A stretch of DNA of 64,000 nt, taken from Rhizopus arrhizus (lineage: Eukaryota > Mucoromycota > Mucoromycetes > Mucorales > Rhizopodaceae). The stretch spans positions 1,674,001 to 1,738,000 of the forward strand of contig JAKZZE010000012.1 in NCBI GenBank assembly GCA_024220505.1, read 5' to 3'. This document shows, one piece after another, positions 40,209 to 52,930 of this stretch. The notes under the pieces were generated by a model. It had not been told where the DNA came from and searched no databases. It saw only the letters and a list, made by a program, of their open reading frames with translations. Each line of letters opens with the position of its first letter. Within the stretch, counting starts at the first letter, position 1. Made by a program: the position numbers and the translations under genes.

Positions 40209-42177
40209 ATGACCATAAAGATGAAGCAAAATGACAATAATAACAGTGGAGGTGATAACAAAGAAATGGAACAGTTAACAGAAGAGTTTGATGAGAAAGT
40301 AAACTTTATACAAAATGAAGATGATGAGTAAGAAAAAAAAAAAAAACAATAAATCATGATTGTTTACTTATTTTGTAGTCATCACAGTACAAGTGATAAC
40401 AACAACAAAGAAGTAGAGAATATATTTAACCAAGTGAATGATCACCAAGGTTGATACAACAATAGAAAGTATGAACAATAAGCTAACTTGTCATAGCCCG
40501 TCGACCTTCACTTCAACTCGACTTAGATACCCAACCAGAACAAACACAGAAACAAAAACAGCAAGCAGAAATACCCTTTGATTTCAATCGATTCTTGGAA
40601 CAGATGAAGAGTCGTAGTGCAAAACCTATCACTCGCTATTTTAAAAGGTAAACAAAACAAATGTGGTGTACAAGAGATATTGAGATCAGCACTAGTTTTT
40701 TACAAGCTTTTGATCGTCGACCGTGGACAGTGAATGAACAGATCAAGATCATTCAAGACTTTTTGGACGTAAGGGATGTGATCTGCCCTATGCAGTGTAT
40801 ATAACAGTATTTGTGTAGTTTATTTATGTAAAGATGCGTGAAAATGATATATGGAAAGACATGTCAGATCAAGAATTTTGTAATGCAAAAGAAGGCATGG
40901 AGAAATTAGTGATGAATAGGCTATATTCTGCGTAAGTGATCCTGCTGATGCCATGTGTGATGCTGATGTATAAAATAGTACATTTTGTTCAAGAACAACA
41001 GATGATAAAGAAAGAGATGAAATATTATATCAAAAAATAAGTATATTTCGATGGATACGTGAAAGACATTTGGATATTCCTGAAACTGAACATAACGATG
41101 CCTTCTTTACGTTTGCACAATCTGGTAAATCATCTAAAGAGCACAAGGTTGCAGCATTAACCATAGAATAGAACTTTTGAAAATGAATAATTATAAAGCA
41201 CCAAGGGATAAACTGATTTGTATTTTAAATTGTTGCAAAGTTATATTTGGTAAACAATTTTAGTAATAGCAATTACGCATGTTAATCACACCAGAATAGG
41301 TTTAATAAAACAAGTAGAAGGAGAGGCTGGTGCTGATAAATTTTTACCCATTTTAATCTATGTTATCATTAGAGCAAATCCACCACGATTAGTATCTAAT
41401 ACACAGTAAAATATTTTCCTATCGAATCATGACTGTAACTCACTTGTTGTATTAGATATATTTATCGATTTAGAAATATAGATCAATTACAAGCTGAGTC
41501 GGGCTATTATTTAACAAACCTAGTAAATAATGACAATGATGTATTGTGTACATGTGTATATTCATGTGTGCTATAAATAGATGGGTGCTATAGCATTTAT
41601 TGAAACAATGGATGATAAATCACTTTCAATTACAAAAGAAGAATTTGATAGGTAACTGCCTTCACAAACAAACAAATACCAACCTACTTTTGTAGTCATA
41701 TTGAGCAAACAATGAATGAATTAAAAAAGGAAAGACCATCGATTACATTAGATAAAGAAAAGATCAGTTATGAGAGCGCACTTCATCCTTCTCGTTCTTC
41801 TCCAAGCATTTCTACACAATCTTTATTGGATTCATCAAAAGCAGCCAATTTGTTAGAAAAGGGATCTTTATTGGCTCAAAAGACGATGCAAAAACCACTT
41901 AGTTTTGTTGGGAAATTATTTCAAGGATTAACGGAAGATGAAGAAGAGTCAAGCCCACCACTTCCGCCAAGACCTTCCTATAATGATCAAGATTTACAAA
42001 CATTATACAACATGTTTCCTAATATTGACCCAACCGTATGTTATTTGGTATTAAATGCCAATCAAGGTGTATTGGCTAATTCGATTGAAAAGTAAATGAT
42101 AAGGCTTACTATTTACTTTTTTACTGACTTGTATCTCTAGTTTACTAGAAATATCAAACCAACAACAACATCGATAA
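40209..42177 (+). CDS. VPS9: Vps9-domain Rab5 GEF with CUE domain
   Basis: A gene of many short exons (about 12). The joined protein opens with an acidic, Asn-rich region, followed by a helical bundle ([31 protein letters not shown]), then the VPS9 core: [33 protein letters not shown] with the catalytic Asp, and [16 protein letters not shown]. The C terminus ([14 protein letters not shown]... [13 protein letters not shown]) is a CUE ubiquitin-binding domain, as in yeast Vps9. The protein activates Rab5/Vps21 on endosomes and couples it to ubiquitinated cargo. Intron acceptors at about 41211 (GAATAG|AAC) and the final GAA AA|GTAAAT donor restore frame. It is 113 bases upstream of the ORP gene. 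Confidence 0.88.
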
Positions 42178-42290
42178 TGACAAACTCAGTTGCATGAAAA
42201 TATTGACGTAATATAAAAATAGGAATGAAATAAATACAACTCTCTCTTTTTTTTTGTTGTTGTTTGCTTTCTTTCTTTTTTCTTTTCATC

Positions 42291-43559
42291 ATGTCAAATC
42301 AAGAAGTCAATAACGTAGACAAAATTCCAACTGAACAAAAGGGTGCTTTTCATTCCTTTCTAAAATCACTCGCTTCCTTTTCCGGTGATCTTTCCTCCTT
42401 GACCTGCCCTGCGTTTTTATTAGCCCCTGTTTCACTCATTGAATACTCGTAAGTGTATTTGGATGACCCCCCAAAAAAAAACTCACTGGTTTGCTAGTGA
42501 ATATTGGACACAGCAGCCGGACCTTTTTACCGACATTACCACATCGGATGACGAAGTTGAACGTATGACCGCTTTTGTCAAGTGGTTCATTTCCTCACTC
42601 AACGCGTCCTATGCCCGTCGGGTACCCAAGGGAGAGTGGGAAAAGAAGCCTTATAATCCCATCTTGGGTGAACAGTACAAGATGCACTGGGAAGATCTGA
42701 ATGGGTCGGGTGAAACACGGGTGCTTTGTGAGCAAGTCTCTCATCACCCACCGATCACTGGATTCTGTATCAAGAATGATAAACATGGCTTGGTTCTCAA
42801 TGGCCACACGGGTCAAAAAACACGATTCTCGAGTACGTCTTTGATATGTGATCAAGTGGGCCAGTGTGTGCTTCAATTGAAAAACAGGGGTGATGAAGCC
42901 TACATGTTTTCTTATCCTTCTGTCACTGTCAATGGTATTTGGTACGCAGGTAAAAAGTGCTTGTGAATCGGGTGATGATGATGACTGATAAGATGATGAT
43001 GATAGCCCCCTATGTTGAATTGACGGGTACTTCCTATGTTCAATCCACTACAGGTTTATATTGTACGATCGAATACTCATCTCGTGGTTGGATCTCTGGA
43101 GAAAGAAACCATTTCAAATGCTATATTCGTCGTAATAGTAACCCGAAAGAATATGTTTACAAGATCGAAGGACAGTGGAGTGGTAAATCGACCCTGACAC
43201 CCTTTGATTCTAAATCGTCCGTGCCCTTCCTGGACGTGACAGAGCTCACACCAGCCACGATGCATGTAGAGGATGTTGAGAACCAAGACGAGATGGAAAG
43301 TCGCAAGATATGGCAAAAGGTATCGGATGCGATTCGAGCCAATGATACCCAAACTGCGGGCATAGAAAAAACAAGGATTGAGAACAAACAAAGAGAAGAA
43401 AGAACGGCGCGTTTGGAAGCAAAGAAGGAATGGGAACCTAAATACTTTGATTGGGTTGATCAGCATCCTACTGTAACGAACCTTCAACGCATGTTGACTT
43501 CTACTGTCAAGGGCAAGTACAGCCCTGCTACGAGTGGTAATTGGGTTATAAAAGAATAA
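42291..43559 (+). CDS. Oxysterol-binding protein-related protein (Kes1/Osh4-like)
   Basis: Three exons: 42291-42447, 42498 to about 42948, and about 43003-43559. The short form lacks PH and ankyrin domains, like yeast Osh4. The ORP fingerprint EQVSHHPPITGF is intact, with preceding KKPYNPILGEQY, the PI4P-contact region. An N-terminal lid (GAFHSFLKSLASFSGDLSSL) precedes it. The C-terminal part has RKIWQKVSDAI and a basic-acidic helix. Such proteins exchange sterol for PI4P between ER and Golgi or plasma membrane. The frame extends upstream to an ATG at 42264, but the extra residues (LSFFFLFI) come from the T-rich leader, so 42291 is preferred. Confidence 0.93.
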
Positions 43560-43665
43560 AGATGTCATGTTTTGTTTCGGAAATTCAAAAGATAAAATCA
43601 AATGGTTTTTTTTTAATTTTCATTTTTTCTTTTTTTTTTATTATTGTTTCAATACAACTATTCTC

Positions 43666-45184
43666 ATGGGTTACGAACACCGTAAATCATTTTCAAGTGG
43701 ACCACTGGCTGGTGGTACGGATGATCAACATGCTGCTATGGAAGAATTAAAGGGTCACTTCAAGTTGACGACTGAACAACTCAAAACATTTCGTGATAAT
43801 CTAATTCAAGAGATGAACACTGGCTTACAATCGCATGAATCCAACATGGCCATGTTACCCTCTTGGATCTTTAGACATCCTACCGGTCAAGAAACGGGTG
43901 AATATCTTGGTTTGGAAATTAGTGGTAAGCGAGAGTGCGATCAGTTGACGTCATAAAATAGTAACACACCACGCTTAGGTTCCAATGTCCGAATCTATCT
44001 CGTCAATTTGCACGGACAGGGTCGTATCAGTACGCGTCAGCAGAAATATGTGATTCATGACCATCTCAAGAAGGGTTCGATCACTGCGATGATTGATTTC
44101 TTGGTGGAGAGTGTGGATTCCTTTTTGAACTTTGTGGGTAAATATGATATCAAGCAGCCTCTTGCCCTTGGCTTCGTCTTGGCCTTTCCCTTGGAACAAA
44201 CCGCGCTGAACAAGGCCGTGGTGATCCAGTGGACAAAGGATTTCGAAATCACGGGTGCCAGCAACAAGAACATTGCCGACCTCCTCCAGACCGGTTTCAA
44301 CCGTCGTCATCTCAACGTCCATGTGGAAGCCGTGGTCAATGGTGCCGTCGGCTGTCTCTTGGCTCACAGCTACCGCAGTCTGGACACACTCGTGGCCTGT
44401 ACGATCAGCACGGGTACCAACGCCGCCTATTGGGAAAAGACGAGCGAACTGAAAAAGACCGAGGGCCAGACGGCTCCGAATGGGGATGGCGAGATGATTG
44501 TGAATACCGAGTGGGGAAGCTTTGGTGATCACAATCTCGATTTCCTCCCTCGTACATTTTATGATAACCGGGTCAATCGTCAATCGGTCAATCCGGGTGT
44601 GCACGTCTTTGAAAAGATGGTCTCTGGTCTCTATCTGGGTGAAATCGTTCGTCTGATCATGGTCGATTTCCTCGATCGTCGTCTGATCTTTAATGGACAG
44701 TACACGACCGAACTCAACACGCCTTACTTTTTTGAATCTTCTTACATGAGCGCGATTCAATCGGACGATTCGACTGAATTGGATGAGACAAGACATATTT
44801 TGGAGTCCATCATGAACATTCCTTCGACAACCTTGAATGATCTTCAGATGGTCAAGATGATTTGTGACTTGGTCTCTAGACGTGCCGCTCGTCTTGTGGC
44901 TGCTGCTATCAGTGCGATTATCGAAAAGAGAAACGCGCTGGATCAAGGGCTGACGATCAGTAAGTAGTAGGACTTGAAAGTGGTAAGGATAGGTATTAAA
45001 GGATAGAATAGGTATGGAAGGCTCTGTTTATGAACATTTCCCTGATTTCCCAAGACGTGTGAATGATACACTCAAGAGTCTTTACAGTGATCGTGTTGAC
45101 CATATCAATATCGGAATCACTCGTGATGGACACGGTATCGGTGCTGCTTTGGCTGCTATGATTGCCATCACTCAAAGAAAATAA
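43666..45184 (+). CDS. Hexokinase-like protein, catalytic Asp replaced
   Basis: Three exons: 43666-43924, 43979 to about 44960, and from about 45012 to 45184. The whole hexokinase fold is there: FPLEQTALNKAVVIQWTKDF, STGTNAAYWEK, NTEWGSFGD, ISMEGSVYEHFPDF and RDGHGIGAALAAM. But the first phosphate motif, normally LDLGGTNFRV, reads LEISGSNVRI, and the catalytic base Asp of VNDTVG is Gly in VNGAVG (codon 208, GGT at 44341-44343; yeast Hxk2 Asp211 is the equivalent). Such an enzyme should not phosphorylate glucose. Fungal catalytically dead hexokinases (for example Aspergillus HxkC and XprF) act in regulation of carbon starvation responses. The gene ends 19 bases from the stop of the opposite gene. 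Confidence 0.9.
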
Positions 45185-45203
45185 TAAAGAATGATCAAAC
45201 TTT

Positions 45204-46601
45204 TTATTTATGGTATTTAGCTTCCACAAAGGGCATCTTTGCAATCACGGCTTGCTGAACCTTATTTCTCACTTTTACATTTAATTCAGTTCCCTTCTTG
45301 TGAAAACCATTCTTTACGTAACCCATCGCGATATTCTTCTTTAAAGAAGGTGCAGGGCAACCAGACGTCACGGCCCCGATCACTTGTCCTTCCTTATTCA
45401 AAATCTCTGCACCCTCACGCGCAGGTGCACCTTGGACGACGAGACCGACACGTCGACGGCTGACACCGCCCTTGATCTGTGGCAAGATGTGTTCGGCACC
45501 CAAGAAGCCACCGGTCTCTCTGCGAGATTTCGCTAAAGGATAACATGTGAGTTCATTTTGTTGGGTTTTATAAAAGGGGCATCGTTACGAATCGTCCAAG
45601 TCAGACCAGCTTCGACCGGTGTCGTCGTCTCATCCAGATCATGACCATAAAGACAAAGACCGGCTTCGAGTCGAAGAGAATCGCGAGCACCCAAGCCGGC
45701 TAGCTCAACATCAGGATGAGCCAGTAATTTTTCTGTGAGTGTATTGATTTCCTCGGTAGGAATCGAAAGCTGTAAAATAGAGAGTGAGTTTCGGATGAAT
45801 CCAGATGTCACCACTGACCTCAAAACCATCTTCTCCTGTATAACCTGAACGAGCCACATGGCAAGGAACACCGGCAATATCCATCTGTCTTCCATGCATA
45901 AAACTGAAATCTTCTAGACTTTTACCTACCAAACCTTCAAGGGCCTCGGCAGCCTTGGGTCCCTGAAGAGCGATCAAGGAGTGATCCTGGATGACGTTGA
46001 AATCGACATCAAACCCTTTATTTTGGAACTCTGCAAGATGCTTTCGGATATGTGCCAAGTCTTTATCAGCACAAGCCGCATTGGACACAACATAGAGACT
46101 GTCTTGCTGCTGCATGATGATCGTGTCATCAATGATCCCGCCTTGTTCGTTTGTGAATAAAGAAAGTGTGCCTTGTCCGATCGGTAACTGGTGTAAATCG
46201 GCCACGACCAGTCTCTCAAAGAACTTGTTTCGATCTTTACCCGTGACACTTTAGTAGATTAATATTCATTCCATCATTCCATCATCTCACTTACCGTGAT
46301 TGAAGCATATGAGAGACATCAAAGATAGATGCCTTTTGTCTGGTATGAAGATGAGAAGCAGAGATACCGAGATTATCGTATTGAACAGGCATATAATATC
46401 CTGCAAATGGAACCATCTTGCCACCTTTCTTTACGTGAAAATCATACAGCGCAGTCTTCTTTATCTTCAAGTTCTATCAGTTCCCCATCTCTTCCTTCTT
46501 CTCTCTTTTCTTCTTACCTCACTAGAAGCAGAAGCGGCATAAAAACGTTTGGTGAGAACACGTTGGATGGATAAAGAAAGAGGTGATTTGGTCAAGAGCA
46601 T
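45204..46601 (-). CDS. GCV1: Aminomethyltransferase, glycine cleavage T-protein
   Basis: Multiexon mitochondrial gene. Exon 1 (46601 downwards) encodes the presequence [20 protein letters not shown]; the next exons encode [22 protein letters not shown] and [12 protein letters not shown], the THF-binding opening, then [20 protein letters not shown] and [14 protein letters not shown], hallmark folate-binding segments, and [22 protein letters not shown]. The C-terminal domain ends [20 protein letters not shown]. The enzyme transfers the aminomethyl-derived one-carbon unit to tetrahydrofolate, releasing ammonia. Splice sites include donor GTAAGA after TCTAGTGAG and an acceptor TTACAG near 45771. 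It is convergent with the hexokinase-like gene and tandem with the TBC gene. Confidence 0.92.
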
Positions 46602-46743
46602 TTTAAGAAGAAGAAGAAAAGAAAGAGAAAAGAGGGGGTATAGGTTTGTATTTATTGTTACAAAAAAAAAAAAAAAAGAGATGAAGAATTTTAATAGGTT
46701 CTTTGACTTGACTCGGTGGAAACAAAAGAGGTTTGAACGAGTT

Positions 46744-48395
46744 TTATGAATTCATCCACTTTTTTACTTCAATCAACCTTTGATTCAGTCTCTCTCGTTC
46801 GCTTTCACTCAGTGCGTATTTCATTTTGATTTCGATCAACACGTTTTCCATATCAGCCAATTGGTCTTGAAGTTGAGCATGCTGCTCTGTCAAGACCTGA
46901 TTTTGTTCACACAGTGTTTGCAAGTCCGATTGTGACTCCATCGTGCCTGGGATGGTCTGGATGAGACGTCGTAGATCATTGGCTTGATGGCGTAGTGCAT
47001 CATTCTCATCCGACACTCGGACCCATTCCTTCTTCTTCACGTCCAATTCCTCTGCGACCTGCGCATGTTCCCTTTGCACGGATTGATGTTGATCAAACAG
47101 GGTCTTGTAGTGTTGATCGAGTTGTTTGTTTTGTTTTTTAAAAGAGGCAATCAGGCACGCTTCATTATCTGCTTTGATACTCTCGATCGAAAAGTCTTTG
47201 GCTAATTTCTCTAATCGCTTCTTGCCAATCTTGATCTGACAGGCTTCATGCAGTAAATCGGTAACGTGACCCTATGATTTCCATTAGACACACGATTGAT
47301 TCCGATCGGACCTCTTACATCATAAACATCCAACAGGTCATCTTTAAGAAACGTCACCAAGTGATCAAAATCCAGTGACAAGATGTTGACCTGGTTCTTT
47401 GCCAGCAGAGCCAATCCGATCCGAAAGAGACAGTGAATACCTTCGACAAAGAGGGTGTCATAGATGCGATAGACAATTTCCAGTGGGAATTTATAAGCAA
47501 ACAAGGTGAGGAACCACTGTGAGGCATACATGTTGGATCGAATGCCTTGTTCATTAAAATGTCTGTGAATGTGGGGTAAATGATCTTGCAAGAGTCCATC
47601 AAATTGATAGAGTCTCAGGATCAGTAAATCCAATTGGGGTGTGAATTGTCCTCTGATTTCATATTTCTGCAACAATCGAACCAGTGCATCGAACGCTTCT
47701 TCTTCAGGCATCTAAAACAATCGTCAGTCTCTCAACAACCCCCTGACTCAGATCCTATTTACATTCAACAACAGTGGACCGGCAACAAAGGCCAGCCCTT
47801 GACAGTATCCGACTTCGGGATCATAAAGTGAGTAAGCCTTGACGATATTAAAGAGTGATTCTTGTCCTTGATAACTTTGAAAATAAGGATGATGTGGAAA
47901 GGTCCGGTGAAGATCTCGTGTGATGGCCTTTTCATACACTGATTCTTGCTTGAGTAGCTCAATGTACACATCTTGTAAGCCTTCATCACCGCCTGTCTTT
48001 GTCAGCAGAGGCCAGACGGTCCCTCTCAAGGCAGACGGGATGCCATGTTGTACAATTTGAGTGGACAGATGTTTTGTTTCTGATTGGCTGAATTGATTGA
48101 AATTTGAAATCACTTTGGACCAAAACTCTAATAAAAAACCAATTAATTCTGTGCAAATAAACAAAGCCTTTTGTTTACCCCAATCGACTTGTTCTTCTAT
48201 CGTTTCTTCTAAAGGTGGGGTCAATAGTAGCTTATCATCCAAGAGTGAATCGAATGAACAAGTACTGTCATCATCATCACTGAATGTAATATCTGAAATC
48301 GTGTTGGATGAACTTTGTATTCGTTGTTTATTGATATAGGCTCCTGTCGTGCTTTTATTTTCTTTATTGATCACTGAATGAACAATGGTTGTCAT
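46744..48395 (-). CDS. TBC-domain Rab GTPase-activating protein
   Basis: Start MTTIVHSVINKEN at 48395; the frame extending further upstream encodes only a Phe/Tyr-rich stretch from an AT-rich leader. An acidic Ser-rich N terminus is followed by a spliced VDWEFWSKVISNF (the intron has donor GGGTAAAC and acceptor TTATTAG), then the TBC domain: GIPSALRGTVWPLL, the arginine finger in ITRDLHRTFP (IxxDxxR), the glutamine finger in GYCQGLAFV, and MYASQWFLTLFAYKFP. The C terminus is a long coiled coil (REHAQVAEELDVKKKEW and later). Layout is like Gyp5/EVI5-type GAPs that switch off Rabs in Golgi-endosome traffic. Its Rab target is not known. Confidence 0.9.
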
Positions 48396-49882
48396 GGATA
48401 TAAAATAAGAAGAATGAAAGAGAAAAAGAAAAAAAAATAAATAAAAATAAATAAAAAAAACTTTTTTTAAAATCATGTTCCCCTTATTTTCCTGCGTTGT
48501 GTAGAAACAGGCTTATCCATTTAATACTCCTCTCTCCTGTCTTCTTGTTTCCATAAATAACAATTCACAAATTAGGAATCATCCCTTCTAAGGTTATGAT
48601 ACTCGTGAATTGGATTGATTGTTATTTACCTTTTTCGGCTGTTCAATTGATGACATGATCAGGTTGTGGCTACATCTTTTTTTTTCTCCATCAATTTCTC
48701 ATCTCTCCTTTCACACTCGCTCACTGACCTTCATTCCTTCTGAGCCCCCATGTCGTTCGATCTGTGGCAAAAGGCTCCAGTGGCAATCTCAGCAGGAGCC
48801 TCATCCGCTTTTGTTTCTTCACGCCCATGATCTTTAGGACAACTAAACTCACCTAGTTCACCCCCCCCCCTTTTTTTTTTTACAGAAATCCTTTCATCCC
48901 AAAAAGGATCCATGACTTTCAAGTGTTGGATGACAGCTTGTGATCCGTAGTCAATGTCTGGAGTGATCGTATGGGTTGATACAAGCCCTGACTTGTGATT
49001 TTCAAGCCCCAAACGGTTTTTTCATACTCCACTTAATGCAGTAGACATGATCCCATCACTTTAGCAGCCTCGGGTGGTGTCTTTTAGAGTCAGCGTCCGT
49101 AAGTTCGGTCTGTACTGATCCGGATCATGATCTGGACGAGATGCTTGGATGCGCAGTAGATGTGTAAAGCGAGAATACGACCTGTGGATGTGCAGAATTT
49201 ATAAATAGATTCTGTATGTGTAACTGTAAACACCTCCAAGGCACATCAGCATCCATGTTATCTTTCATTCTCAAAGGATGGTGGTAGTACACTATTTCCA
49301 GAAATCAAAGTCGCCGTGACTTGTCGCAAATATTTAAACGTTGATCCTTTACCATTAAATACTATAGCTAGATTGGGTCTATCATGATTCATTTTTTTAT
49401 TCATGTTTTCTATTTGACCGATCATTCTTTCCTCAGTTTAATAATAAAGGATTAAGCGAGACTCATTTCTCATTATAGTCTTTATTTTTGTCCTTATTAC
49501 ATTATTTTAAATCGTTTAGTAGAAATAGGTCATTAGTAAATACCTAAGGATCGTTTTAAAATAGCCATTACCTCTTATCACACACTCTATTTCCACTGTA
49601 AGCTGTACTGCTTCACGTGACCAAGTTATACATGATATAATGAAGCAAACTTGTAAGAACACAACATGAGTTAATAATTTAATATCACGTTATTAATAAG
49701 TAATTTATAATTACACTTTGTTTAAAAATATAATAACAATGTCTTTTGTTCCAATCTCATATCTTTCGTTACATTATTATTTTATACTGAGCCTCAAGAT
49801 CTTACATCCATTATAAAAGAAGTCTGCTGTCAAGAAAAAAAAAGCGTCTGTTTTAAAACTATTTCTTTTAAAAAAAATTACC
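48396..49882. other. Intergenic region, possibly with an unrecognised minus-strand gene
   Basis: About 1.5 kb. On the minus strand 49260-48731 several stretches look coding (RIQASRPDHDPDQYRPNLRT, THTITPDIDYGSQAVIQHLK, FWDERIS), separated by possible introns and a run of nine G and eleven A (48866-48886 region). I could not build a consistent gene or name a family. The rest is AT-rich without recognised features. Confidence 0.35.
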
Positions 49883-50182
49883 ATGGATGATATTATATAT
49901 GAGGATGGCAAAGGAAATCTTGCTGATGAAAACGGTAACAGACTCTATGAATTCCAAATGGAACCCTCAACGCAAATTCATAGTAAATTACATCAACTAA
50001 ATGACTGCCAGTGAAAATTATGGCATAAAAAATACAGCCCCTTTTTTCCAATTTATATCTTTGCAATATAATAAAAAATGACTCTAACAGAAGAACAAAC
50101 GGAATACAAAATCCCTATAGTTAAAGAAGGTCCCAAGCACTTTTTTTCTTGCTACAAAATAAAAACAACAGTGCCAACGTGA
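49883..50182 (+). pseudogene. Relic of an unidentified protein-coding gene
   Basis: Two short frames in the same reading phase, 49883-50014 (MDDIIYEDGKGNLADENGNR) and 50078-50182 (MTLTEEQTEYKIPIVKEGP), are separated by stops. Same phase and protein-like composition suggest one decayed reading frame, possibly the N terminus of a transposase. The family is not recognised. Confidence 0.35.
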
Positions 50183-50451
50183 TCGACTTTAACTCAAATC
50201 AACTGCCATACAATAAAATACAGAAATAATATTTTTAATCAATATACGATACTAATATAAAAACAAAAGATATACATTTAAAAAAACAAAGAAACATTAA
50301 GGATGTGAAGGGGAGTACATAGGGCCTAAGTTGACCATTCCTGAGCAGTCTTCTTCCTTCGTTAACTTTAATATGATTGGGTTGATGGTATTGCTTAAAA
50401 GTACAGGCTTTAGAGGATTGTATCTATACTTTGATACTGATATGTTCTTGT

Positions 50452-51600
50452 TTAAGAGCCATAATAGTTTTTATTGATTCTTCTAAAATACACTATTTTT
50501 GCAGCACTGTTAGTATTATTGCATACATAAACACAAAAGAGATCATACGTTACCTTGGTCTCCCAACAAAACTGAATTAATTCAGGTACCAAATCACATT
50601 TGTCCCCAAAGTCAGGCTTGATTTTAAGGTTTGTCTCTCTCTCTCCAAAGGTCAAACATACCGCCCTTTTGATAACACACACTCCAGAAGTGCAATTCAA
50701 TATCTAAGTTTTTTTGAAAATAAAAAAAAATGGATTGTACTGCTTTCATAAAATATCAAAAATTTACCTGCTGCATGAAGGAAAAACACCTTTATCTTTG
50801 TAAATGTTTCTATGGAAGCGTATGAATAGTCATCAACAATGCATTTGAGCATTGCTAATGCTCCATATACACCCTTGTGATGGTCAAACTTCACCTTTCG
50901 TTTATCTTTGTTGATAAAGCAGCCTGATGTCTCTAATAAAACTAGTTCCAAATTATTTAATCCAAAGAGTTTTACCAACCCGTCCGATTTATATTGATTC
51001 TTGTCATCCACATAAAGATGAACAGCCTTCAGTTGTTGAGTCATGCTTTCTAAAATTGGCTGACCTTGAACAAAATCAGAATCACAACCATCAACTTTGA
51101 TACTTTTAGCGATGACATCAAGAGAGGGCCAAATAAAAAGTGGGTTGAATGCATCCTCAGTAGAATTGTAATCAACATGACTTGCATATGATTTGTGGAC
51201 TTGATTCAAGAGCTGGTGCAAGAATTCCAAATTAGCGGTATCATCATCTTCTTCTTCATCCATTGCTAACAATAATGAAAGGGGGTTTAATCTTCTTCTT
51301 GGCCATTGTCAACTCGACAGGATCAATGTATTCGTCGATAGACTGATGAAAGCTCTGAGGCATTGGGTTTGCTTTCGTATCGCGAGATTTCATGTGCTTG
51401 TTATACAAATCAAGGTAGGGTTTGGGCGAAACTCCTTTGCCAGATCTGATGATTTTATTGGCCTCAAGACTGTACGGGTGAAATATCTCAGCATGACTTT
51501 GGATGTAGTGACTGAAGTCTAACCAAACACTGGGTATAGCGGGTTCAACATTCATAACATCTTGCTTTTGTTTTAACTCTTCATTTGCATTATCTTGTAC
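50452..51600 (-). pseudogene. Mucoralean nuclease-like family protein, frameshifted
   Basis: The minus strand codes for a protein starting around DNANEELKQKQD, with PSVWLDFSHYIQSHAEIFHP, LDLYNKHMKSRD, then after a one-base frame change in a CCCCC run near 51285 continuing as LAMDEEEDDDTANLEFLHQL, SYASHVDYNSTEDAFNPLFIWPS (interrupted here for length). Next come YKSDGLVKLFGLNNLELVL, LETSGCF and FDHHKGVYGALAMLKC, and a spliced exon HAAG-DIELHFWSV. The Asp-Gly followed by a hydrophobic strand ending E-T-S-G resembles a PD-(D/E)XK-type core, but the key Lys is uncertain, so function is open. The 5' end is missing: it joins a DIRS fragment at about 51600. A final short intron near 50566 may change the C terminus. 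Confidence 0.5.
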
Positions 51601-52930
51601 TGACGTGGTTGAGCTTTTAGTGCCTGTTTGATGCGGAGCATCAACTTTGAAATTCTCTTCCCTGGGACCTTGATCTGCATAGTCTTGGTATTGAAGTTGA
51701 AGCCTAGGAACTCCTGTTGTTGCATAGGTGTTAAAACACTTTTCTGAAAATTGATCAGAAAACCCAACTTTTCCAAGTGAGATAAAACTTTTTGGGTGTG
51801 ATTTTCGGTCTCCTCTGCCGTCGTTCCTAGAATACAAATATCGTCTAGATAATAAACCAGTCGAATTCCCTGCTGCCGTAATGGCTCTATCGCAAATCGC
51901 ATCATTTTGCGGAATACCCTCGGGCTTACGCTCATTCCGAACGTCAAAGTTTTGTATTGGTAAATAATCCCTTGATTCTGGAAAGTTAAGTATTTCTTCG
52001 AGTTGGGATGAATTGGTGTGACAACATATGCATCCTTCAGATCCAGTTTGCAAATAAAGTCGTTCCTCTCTATGATTTCTCTCAGTGCAGGAACCCTTTC
52101 CATTTTGAAATGGTGGCATTGGATGTAGTTGTTTATTTGTTGGCAATCTAATATTGGCCGACGTTTTGTGGTTTCTTGAATTGTGAAAAAGTTGGATAAA
52201 TAATCTTTGCTTTGTGTGGGAGATATTTCTATTATACCCGCTTGAAGAAAATTTTCCACAGCTTCGTCTACGGCTGATTGTTCGGTCTGGTTCAATTTTA
52301 TTTGACGTAATTTCCATGGTGTTGGTTTTCTTATAAGTGGTCGGATGCTGATGGGGATGCTAAGGGCTTTGTCTGAATAATCTCTTGCTTCCCTTTCTTA
52401 TGCTTTTGCTGTTGCAAGCCCAAAGACTGCCAAACGTCTGCTTTGCTCTCTACATTTATCAATAATTGCAGTTGCTTCTGCTTGAGACGTTGCTTCTTGA
52501 AGCACGTATTGTAGCTGCTCAAAGATTTCCATTGCAACTCTGGCTTGGAATCTAGTGTTTTCTGTGATTTTGTATATTGTATTGACAACCATTGCTGTTT
52601 CAGTTGAGTGTCTCTTGAGATAAGGTAGGATGGTTTTGTTGATTTTTTTCCAGAGTTGTCCACTCATCCAACGTGTATCGTTGAGTTTCTCTTCTGAACT
52701 TCTTAAAGTTCTCCTGGAGTTGATACGATGGGGTGTTGGCCAACTCATTAGAGATGTCCAATGGTATTTCGTTTCCATTGGCTTTTTCTTCTTTTTAACG
52801 TCCATTTGTCGAACGACGTTGCGTATAATTTCTTCCATCTCATTTTGTGTGTAGATTCGTTCATTATTTTCAGTAAATTCGATATCACTCACAATCTAGT
52901 CCACGAATGCGCGGCTTTTGAAGGTATGAA
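51600..52930 (-). mobile_element. DIRS-like retroelement fragment (gag-like and RT)
   Basis: A gag-like frame (52892-52398, starting MSDIEFTENNERIYTQNEME) is followed after a frameshift by a reverse transcriptase (52295 to about 51600). RT motifs: RPILDCQQINNYI, KLDLKDAYVVTPIHP, QYKTLTFGMSVSPRVF and the catalytic VYYLDDICIL; then QEFLGFNF. Motif wording is that of DIRS-type elements, which lack integrase and use a tyrosine recombinase. RNase H and recombinase are absent: the sequence changes to the nuclease-like gene at about 51600. No inverted terminal repeats were found. Confidence 0.75.

Noticed and set aside
43975..44946. 323-codon minus-strand frame opposite the hexokinase-like gene
   Set aside because: Shadow of the codon-biased hexokinase exon; the sense frame has all family motifs.
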